The position numbers were made by a program, and so were the translations under genes. A DNA stretch of 64,000 nt, from contig CAJOFJ010000019.1 in the NCBI GenBank assembly GCA_905233625.1, forward strand, positions 1-64,000, given 5' to 3'. Source of the DNA: an uncultured Bacteroidales bacterium (GTDB lineage Bacteria > Bacteroidota > Bacteroidia > Bacteroidales > WCHB1-69). Below the pieces are notes generated by a model. The model was not told the origin of the DNA, made no database searches, and saw nothing but the letters and a program-made list of their open reading frames with translations. Shown piece after piece: positions 52,297 through 61,600 of the stretch (the first letter of the stretch is position 1; each line of letters opens with the position of its first letter).

Positions 52297-52782
52297 ATGA
52301 TATTTGATTTTTTCAAAAATTCCGGAGACAAGCACGATGCCTACAAAAGCATCGCCAAAAATGCCAAAGAATACGGAGAGTTGTACCTGCAACTGTTCAA
52401 ACTCAACGCGGTAGGCACATTGTCGCAATTCGTCTCCTACCTTATTGTCATCATCGTCGGCGCCATGCTTTTGGTGACGGTACTTATCTTTTTGGCCATA
52501 ATTATGGTACTTTGGCTGAAGAACGTGACCGGCAGCCTGATATACAGTCTGCTGATCATGAGCGGCATCTTTTTGCTGTTGTTCCTTATCCTGCTGCTTT
52601 TCCGCAAAAAGCTCATGCTCAACCCCATCATCAGAAAGATGAGCTCTATTCTTTTCAACAAAGAAAGAGAAACTCTTCATGACACGGATTTTGAGGACAT
52701 CTCCGGACATGATATAAGCACCACTTCCAGCCAAGATCCTATTGTTGACCCATTATTTCATAAGGAGGATGTCCATGATTAA
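52297..52782 (+). CDS. Phage-holin-like (Hol_X type) membrane protein
   Basis: This 161-residue protein has two long hydrophobic helices (about 48-74 and 82-103; LIVIIVGAMLLVTVLIFLAI and LLIMSGIFLLLFLILLLF). An amphipathic N-terminus (AKNAKEYGELYLQLFKLNAV) and a charged C-terminal tail flank them. This is the layout of the Bacteroidota and actinobacterial holin-X-like family, which sits beside ytxH-like genes in many genomes and is not tied to prophage. It is not evidence for a phage here. The function is unknown, possibly membrane-stress related. Confidence 0.85.
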   Translation: MIFDFFKNSGDKHDAYKSIAKNAKEYGELYLQLFKLNAVGTLSQFVSYLIVIIVGAMLLVTVLIFLAIIMVLWLKNVTGSLIYSLLIMSGIFLLLFLILLLFRKKLMLNPIIRKMSSILFNKERETLHDTDFEDISGHDISTTSSQDPIVDPLFHKEDVHD

Positions 52783-53029
52783 CAAAAGAGTTTCTTCCTA
52801 TCACAACATTTCGAACCTCGACGAGCTCGAACGTGAGAAACAATATGTCAAACAGCTGATTCAAAAGCAAGGCAACTCTGTGGAGAAAGACTGGGACGAG
52901 ATCTACGGTTTTTGGAGTTTTATACCCAAAACCGCCAACTTTGTCTCGAATTTCGTCACTAATATCCCTATCAACCTCAATGTGTTGACTTTCATTTTTG
53001 ACATTTTGCGTAAAAGAAAGAGAAAATGA
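52775..53029 (+). CDS. Small hypothetical protein overlapping the holin-like gene
   Basis: This 84-residue protein begins MINKRVSSYHNISNLDELER, then EKQYVKQLIQKQGNSVEKDW, with a hydrophobic C-terminal segment (NFVSNFVTNIPINLNVLTFI) and a basic tail (RKRKRK). It starts at ATG 52775, 7 bp before the holin-like stop codon. TAAGGAGG lies 8 bp upstream, an unusually strong Shine-Dalgarno for this phylum. Upstream ATG codons in frame are poorer candidates. The family is unrecognised; context suggests a partner of the YtxH and holin-like proteins. Confidence 0.8.
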   Translation: MINKRVSSYHNISNLDELEREKQYVKQLIQKQGNSVEKDWDEIYGFWSFIPKTANFVSNFVTNIPINLNVLTFIFDILRKRKRK

Positions 53030-53517
53030 ACGGAGACCCCCGACTATACCAGCTATTGGACGAACTACACATTCCCTACGAATACATCGAGCATCCGCCA
53101 GCACCCACCATCGAAGTCGCCAAGCAATACTGGGCAGGCCATGACGCCCAACACTGCAAGAACCTGTTTTTCCGCAACCATAAGGGAAACCGGCATTATC
53201 TGGTCATTCTGAATTGCGACCAGGACATGGCGATTCACGACATTGAGAAACAACTGCATCAGGGCAAATTGAGTTTCGCCTCCGAAGCCCGTATGGACAA
53301 ATATTTAGGTGTGAAGCCCGGTTCTGTGACTCCTTTCGGTCTCATCAACGACCAAGAGCACCATGTCACAGTATTCCTGGACCATACATTGCAACAGGCT
53401 GAAAAACTGAGTTTTCACCCCTGTATCAACACTGCCTCCCTGATCATCAAACGGGAGGATTTAATTAAATTCTTGGATTACTGCGGAAATCAGTATATTT
53501 GGATGGAGGTATACTAA
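53026..53517 (+). CDS. YbaK/ProX-type aminoacyl-tRNA deacylase
   Basis: This 163-residue protein carries the prolyl-tRNA-synthetase-associated (YbaK) fold: LLDELHIPYEYIEHPPAPTI, AGHDAQHCKNLFFRNHKGNR (with the catalytic-type Lys) and ARMDKYLGVKPGSVTPFGLI, with LDHTL after. Free-standing members (ProX/PrdX) hydrolyse mischarged tRNAs such as Ala-tRNA(Pro). It starts 4 bp before the stop of the small gene upstream (ATGA overlap), so it is translationally coupled to the ytxH-like operon. Confidence 0.92.
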   Translation: MNGDPRLYQLLDELHIPYEYIEHPPAPTIEVAKQYWAGHDAQHCKNLFFRNHKGNRHYLVILNCDQDMAIHDIEKQLHQGKLSFASEARMDKYLGVKPGSVTPFGLINDQEHHVTVFLDHTLQQAEKLSFHPCINTASLIIKREDLIKFLDYCGNQYIWMEVY

Positions 53518-53523
53518 CGACGC

Positions 53524-54243
53524 TTAGCGGCCCATCCATTTTTTGGAAGGCACCGGAGTTGTCGTCCATACCGCATTGTTAAAGACGATTTGAATGTCTT
53601 TCTCTTCCGATGTGGTTCTGTTGCGCATTTTGCCCGTTTGAACCGCTGTGAGAAAATGTGAATCCAGATCTACCACCTCTGTCGTGGTATTCAATTCCAC
53701 AGCCTCCCAATTCGGGTAACCCGACTGATCCACATCATTTTCATTATCCATATAATACAGGTTTGCGTTGACATTTCCGGTAGTACTGATATCTATCCAA
53801 CCCTGGAACTGAGGATATTCCTCATCCTCAATAGGATACAGCCAGAATCTGATGATACCCGGCATGGACTGATCGTCCACTTGAAAAACAGCCGCTTCCC
53901 ATTGTTCCGTACCCAGGGTGACAAAAACGCCGTCTTCTTGTGGTGGCTCAGGATCCACTCCTGTTTCCACAAATATGGCTTGGTAAGTGGCATTGGAGGT
54001 AACCCTCACGGTACGAATATTGTCGATGATGCCATCATCCCACTGAACAAACTCATAACCGGTATTGGCAGTAGCCTCAAGGGTTATTGTAGTGTTTTCA
54101 TCATATATGCCACCACCCGTAGCGGAACCCATGCGGGCATCGTTGACATAAACGACAATATTATATTGTTTTTTCTTTTTACAGGATACAAACAGAAGTG
54201 AACAGGCCAGCAGAACTAAACCAATGATTCTCAGCGTTTTCAT
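53524..54243 (-). CDS. Lipoprotein with divergent InlB B-repeat-like domain
   Basis: This 239-residue protein has a lipoprotein signal (IIGLVLLACSLLFVSCKKKK, Cys about 22). A roughly 70-residue beta-grasp repeat follows, of the kind VYVNDARMGSATGGGIYDEN then TGYEFVQWDDGIIDNIRTVR, the word pattern of divergent InlB B-repeat or BACON-like lipoproteins in Bacteroidota. The second half (about 105-239) is a separate beta-rich domain. It would be outer-membrane anchored and may bind a surface ligand. I start at ATG 54243, just before the signal; ATG 54252 adds three residues. Its signal peptide is very like that of the lipoprotein at 54891. Confidence 0.82.
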   Translation of the reverse strand: MKTLRIIGLVLLACSLLFVSCKKKKQYNIVVYVNDARMGSATGGGIYDENTTITLEATANTGYEFVQWDDGIIDNIRTVRVTSNATYQAIFVETGVDPEPPQEDGVFVTLGTEQWEAAVFQVDDQSMPGIIRFWLYPIEDEEYPQFQGWIDISTTGNVNANLYYMDNENDVDQSGYPNWEAVELNTTTEVVDLDSHFLTAVQTGKMRNRTTSEEKDIQIVFNNAVWTTTPVPSKKWMGR

Positions 54244-54344
54244 ATTATTCAATTTATTTCGATGATGAAAAGAATATAAAAGCTTTTAAATTGCAAAGAT
54301 ACTATTTTTTCTTATAATCTTCAGTTAGGTTTATCCTGAAATAC

Positions 54345-54821
54345 CTATTCATTCTCTATTTTTTTCTTTAACGGTAGCGAATGTATTGCTTCTCCTTCTT
54401 TTACTGTTGTATGTGTTTTTTCGGGTTCTTTCATTACATTCAAAGGAGTATGAGCATACCATTGTCCATTGCGTTTCCTTAATTCCAAAGTACCTGTCAT
54501 ATCCTTGATCGGAGTAGTTTTATGATATGTCGCTATGGCACAGGTATCCGATATCATTTCCACCTCCACAATTTCAATTTCCGCAGGAGTATCAGACTGA
54601 ATATACGCCTCTCCCACTGCCTTCACCAAACCACGGGCTTTAACCAGTGTGGTATTTCTGGTCTCTTCGGTAGCATACTCTTCCGCCTCATCCACATGAT
54701 AATTGGCCATCGCGTAGGAATAGGCATAGGCCACCTGTTGAACCATCTGCTCATCGTTTTTACATGAAAACAAAATTCCCGCACCCAATACCAATATGAA
54801 AACGATGTATTTTGAACTCAT
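54345..54821 (-). CDS. Lipoprotein with NTF2-like/DUF4878-type domain
   Basis: This 158-residue protein has a lipoprotein signal (YIVFILVLGAGILFSCKNDE, Cys at about 20). A domain begins QQVAYAYSYAMANYHVDEAE and contains ETRNTTLVKARGLVK and TPIKDMTGTLELRKRNGQWY. The pattern of helical pair then strands ending in G-x-W-Y fits the DUF4878/NTF2-like lipoproteins. Function unknown. The C-terminal tail is charged and Lys-rich. Confidence 0.8.
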   Translation of the reverse strand: MSSKYIVFILVLGAGILFSCKNDEQMVQQVAYAYSYAMANYHVDEAEEYATEETRNTTLVKARGLVKAVGEAYIQSDTPAEIEIVEVEMISDTCAIATYHKTTPIKDMTGTLELRKRNGQWYAHTPLNVMKEPEKTHTTVKEGEAIHSLPLKKKIENE

Positions 54822-54840
54822 AATTTTTCATTTTAAAAGG

Positions 54841-54868
54841 AAAGAGACTACCCAATGGCAGTCTCTTT
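54841..54868. terminator. Terminator-like hairpin between lipoprotein genes
   Basis: AAAGAGACT pairs perfectly with AGTCTCTTT around ACCCAATGGC. It lies downstream of the 54891-55589 gene on the minus strand, and TTTC runs on the far side. Confidence 0.7.
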
Positions 54869-54890
54869 CAATATTATATTCTTTTTAAGC

Positions 54891-55589
54891 TTAAAACTTT
54901 TTCAAAAAAACTTGTTGATTCTGATTCATCTTGTCAAAAGAAAAATTAGCTTTAGCTCCTGAACTTTGAGCCCAAGCCCATTTTGCATCCTTCATCGTTC
55001 CTGACAAGGTTTTTGAAGGAATACCCTCTGGCAAATATGTTTGACCATCGTGTTCTTCATAACCACCAGCAGCAACCACATCCGCAACGTCAAACACCTC
55101 TTCTGTAAAAGTGGCATTGAGGGTTAGAGCATTCAAATCTACTGCTGTAACGTTTGCTTCATAAGTATTAATAATCACTTGCCATCCATAATGTGTTACT
55201 CCAGCTTGTCCAATCACACCATTTTCATCTTTATAAGTATAAGTGGGATCGAAATATTGCATATAATGTTGTGATGACTGGTAACTATCACTTCCGTTTG
55301 TTTTTTTGATATATCCAACCAAATATTTATCTGTTGGATTTGTTTGAGTGGCAATAGCATTAACTCCACAATTTGCGGTTTTCTCTATAATACAAACGAA
55401 ATAATTATCATCATTAATGTCTACACCAACCATATCTGCTGCTTTCCAAGTGCTACCATTGAAAGTAATGGAGGTGCCAGTGGTATCTTCATTGTTTACT
55501 TCATTAGTCTTTTTTTCTTCTTTTTTGCAAGAAACAAACAACATACTGCCTGCCAATAAAGCAATGCCTAAAAATCTTAAAGCTTTCAT
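54891..55589 (-). CDS. Lipoprotein of unknown function
   Basis: This 232-residue protein has a lipoprotein signal (LGIALLAGSMLFVSCKKEEK) close to that of the 53524-54243 product. A low-complexity linker (NEVNNEDTTG) follows, then a beta-rich domain starting SITFNGSTWKAADMVGVDIN. It contains GVTHYGWQVIINTYEANV and ends AKANFSFDKMNQNQQVFLKK. No family is recognised. It and its neighbours form a cluster of lipoproteins anchored by the Lgt/LspA pathway encoded in this window. Confidence 0.8.
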   Translation of the reverse strand: MKALRFLGIALLAGSMLFVSCKKEEKKTNEVNNEDTTGTSITFNGSTWKAADMVGVDINDDNYFVCIIEKTANCGVNAIATQTNPTDKYLVGYIKKTNGSDSYQSSQHYMQYFDPTYTYKDENGVIGQAGVTHYGWQVIINTYEANVTAVDLNALTLNATFTEEVFDVADVVAAGGYEEHDGQTYLPEGIPSKTLSGTMKDAKWAWAQSSGAKANFSFDKMNQNQQVFLKKF

Positions 55590-55723
55590 TTTTTTATTTT
55601 TGGTTATTATTAAATGGATTTTTACTTTGTTTTGATGTTTTTAGAAAAACGATGCAAAGATACATTTATTATCTGTATTCTGAATAAAAATATTTTTAAA
55701 AGTTTATTCTTGCTATGATTTTT

Positions 55724-56299
55724 TTATGATTTTTTGAGATAATCCATCATTTTTCGCATGGCTCTGCCCCTGTGGCTAATGCTGTTTTTTTCCTCGTCGC
55801 TCATCTCCGCGAAAGTACGGTCAAAGCCATCGGGCAGAAATACAGGGTCATAGCCGAAACCTGACACACCGCGCTGGTCTTCAATGATCTGTCCATCCAC
55901 ACGGCCTTCAAAAAGATATTCTTGTCCATCCAAAATCAAGGCAATCACTGTCTTGAAACAGGCCTTACGCTTGGTCTTCCCTTTCATTTCGTGGAGCAAC
56001 TTATCCACATTGTCCTGATAGCTGCAATGTTCACCGGCATAGCGCGCAGAATATACGCCTGGTTGCCCGTCCAAGGCTTCCACCTCCAAACCTGTGTCAT
56101 CGGCAAAGCAGTTGACATGATAGCGTTCGAAAACAAAGCGGGCTTTCTGTAAGGCATTGCCGGACAGCGTGTCGGCAGTCTCCGGAATTTCTTCAAAACA
56201 ACCGATGTCTTTCAGGTTTTTTATCTGGATGAAAGACGCGGCTATTTCGCGAGCTTCCTCGGTTTTATGCTGGTTGTGGGTGGCAAAAATCAGTTCCAT
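55724..56299 (-). CDS. rdgB: XTP/dITP pyrophosphatase (RdgB/HAM1)
   Basis: This 191-residue enzyme hydrolyses deaminated purine triphosphates (XTP, ITP, dITP) to monophosphates, keeping them out of DNA and RNA. It begins MELIFATHNQHKTEEAREIA. It carries FADDTGLEVEALDGQPGVYS, the substrate-pocket RYAGEHCSYQDNVDKLLHEM and SGFGYDPVFLPDGFDRTFAE, ending with SHRGRAMRKMMDYL. The start is ATG 56299 where the family begins; an upstream ATG adds nine residues. It lies downstream of rpmF. Confidence 0.97.
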   Translation of the reverse strand: MELIFATHNQHKTEEAREIAASFIQIKNLKDIGCFEEIPETADTLSGNALQKARFVFERYHVNCFADDTGLEVEALDGQPGVYSARYAGEHCSYQDNVDKLLHEMKGKTKRKACFKTVIALILDGQEYLFEGRVDGQIIEDQRGVSGFGYDPVFLPDGFDRTFAEMSDEEKNSISHRGRAMRKMMDYLKKS

Positions 56300-56376
56300 A
56301 GTTTTTAAAACAAGAAAAGATGACATACATCCTGTACATCATCTATGGCTAAAATTATTGATTTTTTTGACATCTA

Positions 56377-56565
56377 CTACTGAGCGGCACCTTCCACTTC
56401 AATAGCCTGTTTGCCTCTGTAGTAACCACATTCGGGACAAATACGATGAGGCAGAACAGCTGCACCACAATGACTGCAAGTGGTGAACTGAGGAGGAGTC
56501 ATAAAATCATTAGCTCTTCTCTTATCTCTTCTCGTTTGAGAATGTCTTCTTTTCGGATTCGGCAT
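56377..56565 (-). CDS. rpmF: 50S ribosomal protein L32
   Basis: This 62-residue ribosomal protein begins MPNPKRRHSQTRRDKRRAND. It has the zinc-binding CxxC...CxxC set (TTCSHCGAAVLPHRICPECG YYRGKQAIE). L32 is part of the large ribosomal subunit. The gene follows DUF177 by 19 bp, the conserved arrangement in bacteria. Confidence 0.97.
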   Translation of the reverse strand: MPNPKRRHSQTRRDKRRANDFMTPPQFTTCSHCGAAVLPHRICPECGYYRGKQAIEVEGAAQ

Positions 56566-56584
56566 AACTTTATATTTTTATGTA

Positions 56585-57130
56585 TTAATCTAACTTTAAG
56601 TCTTTCAACGCGGCCCAGCGTTCATCGATTTCCTGAGGTTTCTCGGCTTGCGACAACGATTCCAACTTCTTCAAAACCTCAGGATTGCATGTTGAATTGC
56701 CGTTCTCGTCATCAGGATGCACAATACGGTGCGGTAGCGCCAGACGGATGGTCTCATAAATGAAGTGGAACAAATCCAATTCATAGATATTTTCGTCTAC
56801 CATCCAGATATTCTCGTCATTTTCAAAATCCTCCTCCACTTCTGGCACGAGATTCACAATCAGCTGCTCTTCAAAGTCCATCGGGATGGTCACCGGATCG
56901 AGGCAGCGGTCACATGGAGACACCACTTCACCGTCAAAATGGAACTTCAAATCCAACATTTTCTCACTTTTGTCCATTTCAATCTGCAAATTCAACAAGC
57001 CATCTTCCACTTCTGAAATTTCGGACAATTCAAAGAACGCTTTATCGCAAATCATTGAATACGAATAAGTTCCAATCTCAACACCCGCAATTCTAATCTT
57101 GTAATCGTCTCTTTTTTCCTTCGTCTTCAT
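56585..57130 (-). CDS. DUF177 (YceD) protein
   Basis: This 181-residue protein belongs to the DUF177/YceD family, usually encoded just before rpmF. It has the two CxxC-type clusters (VVSPCDRCLDPVTIPMDFEE) and an acidic middle (EVEEDFENDENIWMVDENI), then IHEIR-like YETIRLALPHRIVHPDDENG. In other bacteria YceD affects 23S rRNA processing or ribosome assembly. I start at ATG 57130, where the family's N-terminus (KTKEKRDDYKIRIAGVEIGT) begins, not the upstream frame at 57214. A TATATTTG box is at 57150-57157. Confidence 0.92.
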   Translation of the reverse strand: MKTKEKRDDYKIRIAGVEIGTYSYSMICDKAFFELSEISEVEDGLLNLQIEMDKSEKMLDLKFHFDGEVVSPCDRCLDPVTIPMDFEEQLIVNLVPEVEEDFENDENIWMVDENIYELDLFHFIYETIRLALPHRIVHPDDENGNSTCNPEVLKKLESLSQAEKPQEIDERWAALKDLKLD

Positions 57131-57149
57131 GCTGCGATTTTTGGGGTTG

Positions 57150-57157
57150 CAAATATA
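57150..57157 (-). promoter_or_regulatory. -7 box for the DUF177-rpmF operon
   Basis: TATATTTG on the minus strand, 19 bp before the ATG at 57130. Confidence 0.6.
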
Positions 57158-57214
57158 CAAAGTTTTTTGATATAAACTACTCTGTGTTAATTTTTTTTGG
57201 AGGAGGTTTCGCAC

Positions 57215-57365
57215 TGCGTGTATTCGTCAAGGCGGGAAGTCATTCGCTTCGCTCATTCGTGGAGACGTGGAGTAACTCGCTTCACTCGTTCGTGAAGGCG
57301 GGAAGACGAATTACGTCTTAACGAATGTACAAAGTACATGTCTTCACGTCTCCACGTCTTAACGT
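57215..57365. repeat. Intergenic repeat words and palindrome
   Basis: GCGGGAAGTCATTCGCTTCG, GTGGAGACGTGGAGTAACTCG, GAATGTACAAAGTACATGTC and CACGTCTCCACGTCTTAACG. TGTACAAAGTACA is palindromic. Same family as the gaps at 49590 and 50985. Confidence 0.75.
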
Positions 57366-57371
57366 CAAGCC

Positions 57372-58583
57372 TTACGCCTTGCATATATTCACAATCACCT
57401 CAACCGCCTTCTCCATGGATTCAAGGGGCACATACTCGTACTTGCCATGGAAGTTGTGGCCACCGGCAAAGATATTGGGACAAGGCAGACCTTTGAACGA
57501 CAGGTTGGCACCGTCGGTTCCGCCACGAATGGGTTGCACCTTGGGCTCGATGCCGGCATCGCGCATAGCTTTTTCGGCACGCTCCACCACATAGAACACC
57601 GGCTCCACCATCTCGCGCATATTGTAGTACTGATCCTTGATTTCGCAGCTGACACGGCCTGGATACTTGACATTCAGGAAATCTACAATCTGCTGAATCA
57701 GTTGCTTTTTCTCCTCGAATTTCTGGCGGTCATGGTCGCGGATGATATATCTGAGCTGAGAATTCTCCACGGTACCTTCCATGTGAATAAGCAAGAAGAA
57801 ACCCTCATAATCCTGGGTATTTTGCGGTCTTTCGAATTCAGGCAACAAAGCATTGAACTCCATGGCTATCAACTGTGAGTTCACCATCTTTCCCTTGGCA
57901 TAACCGGGATGGATATTGCGGCCTTGTATTTTGATACAAGCGGAAGCGGCGTTGAAGTTTTCGTATTCCAGCTCGCCAATAGCGCCACCATCCATGGTAT
58001 AGGCAAAATCACAACCGAATTTCTCCACATTGAAGAAAGCCACACCCTTGCCGATTTCTTCGTCGGGAGTGAAACCTACCCGAATCTTGCCGTGCTTGAT
58101 TTCAGGGTGTTTCAGCAGATATTCCATAGCACAAACTATCTCGGCGATACCGGCCTTGTCGTCCGCTCCCAGCAGGGTTTTGCCGTCGGTGGTCAGCAGC
58201 GTCTGTCCCTTATATCCACTCAATTCCGGAAAGTCCACCAAAGTCAAGGCGGTATTGCTTTCGGCATCCAGCATAATGTCGCCGCCATCATAATTCTCGA
58301 TGATTCTCGGAGCGGCGATGCCTGGCATGTCGGGAGCGGTGTCAAAATGGGAGATGAAGCCTATCACAGGCTGCTTTTCTTCGCAATTAGCTGGCAGTGT
58401 AGCTGTTACGTAACCATATTGGTCTTTTTCAACTTCCTGCAAACCCAATTTTTTCAATTCTTCTACTAAAAAATCACCGAAAACCAACTGTCCCGGAGTG
58501 CTGGGATAGGTTTCGGAATTTTCGTCAGAAGTGGTGGCATACGAAATATACTTCGTAAAACGGTCTAATAAGTTCTTTTTCAT
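57372..58583 (-). CDS. pepT: Peptidase T (tripeptide aminopeptidase)
   Basis: This 403-residue M20 metallopeptidase removes the N-terminal residue from tripeptides in the cytoplasm. Metal-site blocks are GFISHFDTAPDMPGIAAP (His, Asp), TLLGADDKAGIAEIVCAMEY (bridging Asp), TPDEEIGKGVAFFNVEKFGC (Glu-Glu), and later YTMDGGAIGELEYENFNAAS and RGGTDGANLSFKGLPCPNIF. It starts MKKNLLDRFTKYISYATTSD, as expected. With the DPP7-like and C1 enzymes it completes an extracellular-to-cytosolic peptide degradation route. Confidence 0.97.
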   Translation of the reverse strand: MKKNLLDRFTKYISYATTSDENSETYPSTPGQLVFGDFLVEELKKLGLQEVEKDQYGYVTATLPANCEEKQPVIGFISHFDTAPDMPGIAAPRIIENYDGGDIMLDAESNTALTLVDFPELSGYKGQTLLTTDGKTLLGADDKAGIAEIVCAMEYLLKHPEIKHGKIRVGFTPDEEIGKGVAFFNVEKFGCDFAYTMDGGAIGELEYENFNAASACIKIQGRNIHPGYAKGKMVNSQLIAMEFNALLPEFERPQNTQDYEGFFLLIHMEGTVENSQLRYIIRDHDRQKFEEKKQLIQQIVDFLNVKYPGRVSCEIKDQYYNMREMVEPVFYVVERAEKAMRDAGIEPKVQPIRGGTDGANLSFKGLPCPNIFAGGHNFHGKYEYVPLESMEKAVEVIVNICKA

Positions 58584-58626
58584 GATGTTATATTTTTTGA
58601 TTCTTGTTTTTCGTTTTAAGTGTCCT

Positions 58627-61600
58627 TTATTTTTTTACAAAACTAATCGTTTTTGTTTCGTTTTTAGAAACGACTCGTACGAAGTACATACCTGCGGCAA
58701 GATTGGACACGTCTATTCGCATTGAATGGCTGTTGGCTTCCAAAGTTTGCAGCAATCTGCCACAAACGTCGTAAACTTGCACTTGTTTGATGTTATCGGT
58801 GTTTTCTGTACGCACCTCAATGTGGTTGTTTGCCGGGTTGGGAAATAAACTCACATTCCATGAATCTTTTGCTGAAAAACTCTTGTTTTGCAAAACATAC
58901 CAAGGAATGGTCTTGAAAACCAACTGACCACATGCATCTTGCACACTCAAATACAAATACATGTTTTCTCTAAGATTGACATTGCATACGTAATAATCCA
59001 TGGACTCACAATTAGGATTGGAAGGAGAAGTGCCATTGGGAAGGCTATAAAACCAGCAGATTTGGTATGGAGTTTGCCCTCCTGAAATATTGGCGACAAG
59101 CTCTCTCTTGCAATGCCCCAAATCTGGGAATAGTGGAATGGGGCTACAACCTGAACCAATTCCAACAATACAGACTTGCAATTCTTCGATTGTTGACAAA
59201 ACGGTGTCTTCCAATTGTAATTGACAACCAACACTATCAGTGAGTGTAAGGTAATAGGTTCCTGTTTCGAGGTTGTTAATATGGGGAGTGTCGGATGGAG
59301 TAATTCCATTGCCTGACCATTGGTAGGTATAGGGCGGATAATTGCCTGTAACCTGCGCCATAATGGAACCATCTGCCCCATTGGGACATGTGGTGGGTGT
59401 TGTTGCCAAATTAGCCTGCAAGGCTGAGTTGTCTATTTGAATGGTATCAGAGAGTGTGCATGCCCCATCAGTGATGGAGAGCGTATAGGTTCCAGCATTC
59501 TGTATGATGATAGATTGGGTAGTTTCTCCCGTTGACCATAGATGGGGTTCGGTGGGATAATTAGACTGTAAGGTGAGTGAGGAGGTGCCTGGTTGTTGGC
59601 CACCGTAATTTTGGGCTGACGCACGCCTATAGGATAGAGACCGCTATTGCTTGGCCAGTTTATGTTCCTACTCGCTTCTATATTGGCCAACACCCCTTTC
59701 ACCGCCCAACTGCTGGTGTCGGGAACGATAATGGGACTATTTATACTTATTCCATAATACATAAGTTCTTCTTTATTGCAAACGTGACCTAATAAAAGGA
59801 TATGCCCAATCTCATGTAAAAATGCGTGGTAAAAACTTATGCTATCTCCAACAGATTCCGACAAAGCATAACTCCATGGTTTAGGAGGTTGTCTTTTAAT
59901 TCGAATATTAGAATTTGTATCCCTATAGTCAATGGGGCTATTGTTTATTTGGACAACATTAGTTCTTAACCGGGTAGCCATAGCCCCTCTGTCATTTGGA
60001 TTTGATGTAAAAAAAATAATATTTTTCCCTATCACATTGACTGAATCCTCAAAGACTAAATCTCCAATATCATTCCGTTCCAATTGCAATGTCAATCCTG
60101 TTAATCTTGACCACAATTTTAATGCTGTATCTATCACTGAAATTTGAATAGGATTCTGTTCAAACTCACGATGTAAAGTGAATTGATAATCATAGTCACA
60201 ATTTTGACGCACTAAATATACACGACGAATAATACTGCCGTTTTTTTTAGTATTCGTAATTGAATAAGAAACAAAAACAGAGTCTATGTCTGCCCTTTCA
60301 TTCGTATCTCCATTAATTGTTTGTATTTTAATATTCCCAGATCCTGCACCACCACTCCAATTATGATTATATCCTTTATAAACCAATGAAGGAACAATCA
60401 CTTGAATTAAAGTGTCGCTCCAATAGAGGTGATATTGGTCATCCAAGCCACGCAGATAGTTTTGTCCGCCATCATCTGCCGCTTTGAAATAGAGTTCTCC
60501 CTTAGTATTACCAAAATTAACACCTCTGATACTTAATGTATCACCTATACCGGCAAATTTTGTTGTGCTATCTTTGCTTAAAATCACAGGAGTATGATTA
60601 TTAGGCAGTCGAATTGTGTCTGATGATAGATGAAAGATATGATCAAAATAGATATGGATATCAGTTGGTGCAGTGGCGGAATCAGAATACATGAGTGAAT
60701 AATCCTTTGTGTTAACAGTCTGAAAATATATTTCGGATTCTGCACTATCCAAATCAACAACAAAGGAAAGATGCAAAAAAGGTTTTGGATTAGTGTCTAA
60801 TTCCACTCTTTGCATATTTGGAACAGGCATAAAAGCACCAAAAACAGAGAGTGTATTTGGTGTCACATTAGTTGATGATATTAACCAATAACTATCACTT
60901 ATGAATTCTGAGCAGAATGAAACATCAAATGATTCGGTATTCGCAATCTCAGTTCCAAATGCTGTTGTGTCGTAAACGACACATATAGAACCTCCATCAA
61001 AAAACACATTCGTTCTGTTTGTATGTACGCACAAATCCACCTCCACACAAACTCTATTAAGACTATGATTATATTGGAGTTGTGGTGCACTGAACGATAT
61101 ATAAAGATCAGTGTTGTTTTTAGAAGGCTTTATTTTTTTTTTGCTTCCCCAGCGTTTTTCAACTTCAGGTGGAAGGGGTTTGTCGGGATAACAGTCCGCT
61201 TTTTGATTTTTTTCATTAGGATATCTTGGTGGACCAACTTTTATCATTGGATATTTCGACTTCTCAGAGTTAGATTGATTATTCTTAATCGTGTCAGCCC
61301 CAATCACAGTCAAATCATATCCTCCCGCTTTACGCATAAATGCATACAAATCTTGTCTGGAATTGAACAAAGTATCGTTCAAACCAGCAAATCTACCTCC
61401 TGATACATATAGCTTAGTCCCTTCATCATAGAAGACATACGGGTATAAATATTGATATTGTTTTAGAGTCGAATATCTTTCATCTTGTGTTGTAGGATAG
61501 GTAGATGTCTTAAAAAACATAACACAATCATTCTGAAAATGATCAAAAACGGATATGTTTTTTGTCCTGGCTATATATGGAAGCACATATAACACGTCCC

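Noticed and set aside
52297-52782. Prophage from the holin-like gene
   Set aside because: The holin-X/YtxH pair is a common chromosomal arrangement in Bacteroidota, and no endolysin, capsid or integrase gene is near.
59433-59640. Programmed frameshift in the metalloprotease
   Set aside because: There is no slippery heptamer or homopolymer at the junction; a lesion or sequence error is simpler.
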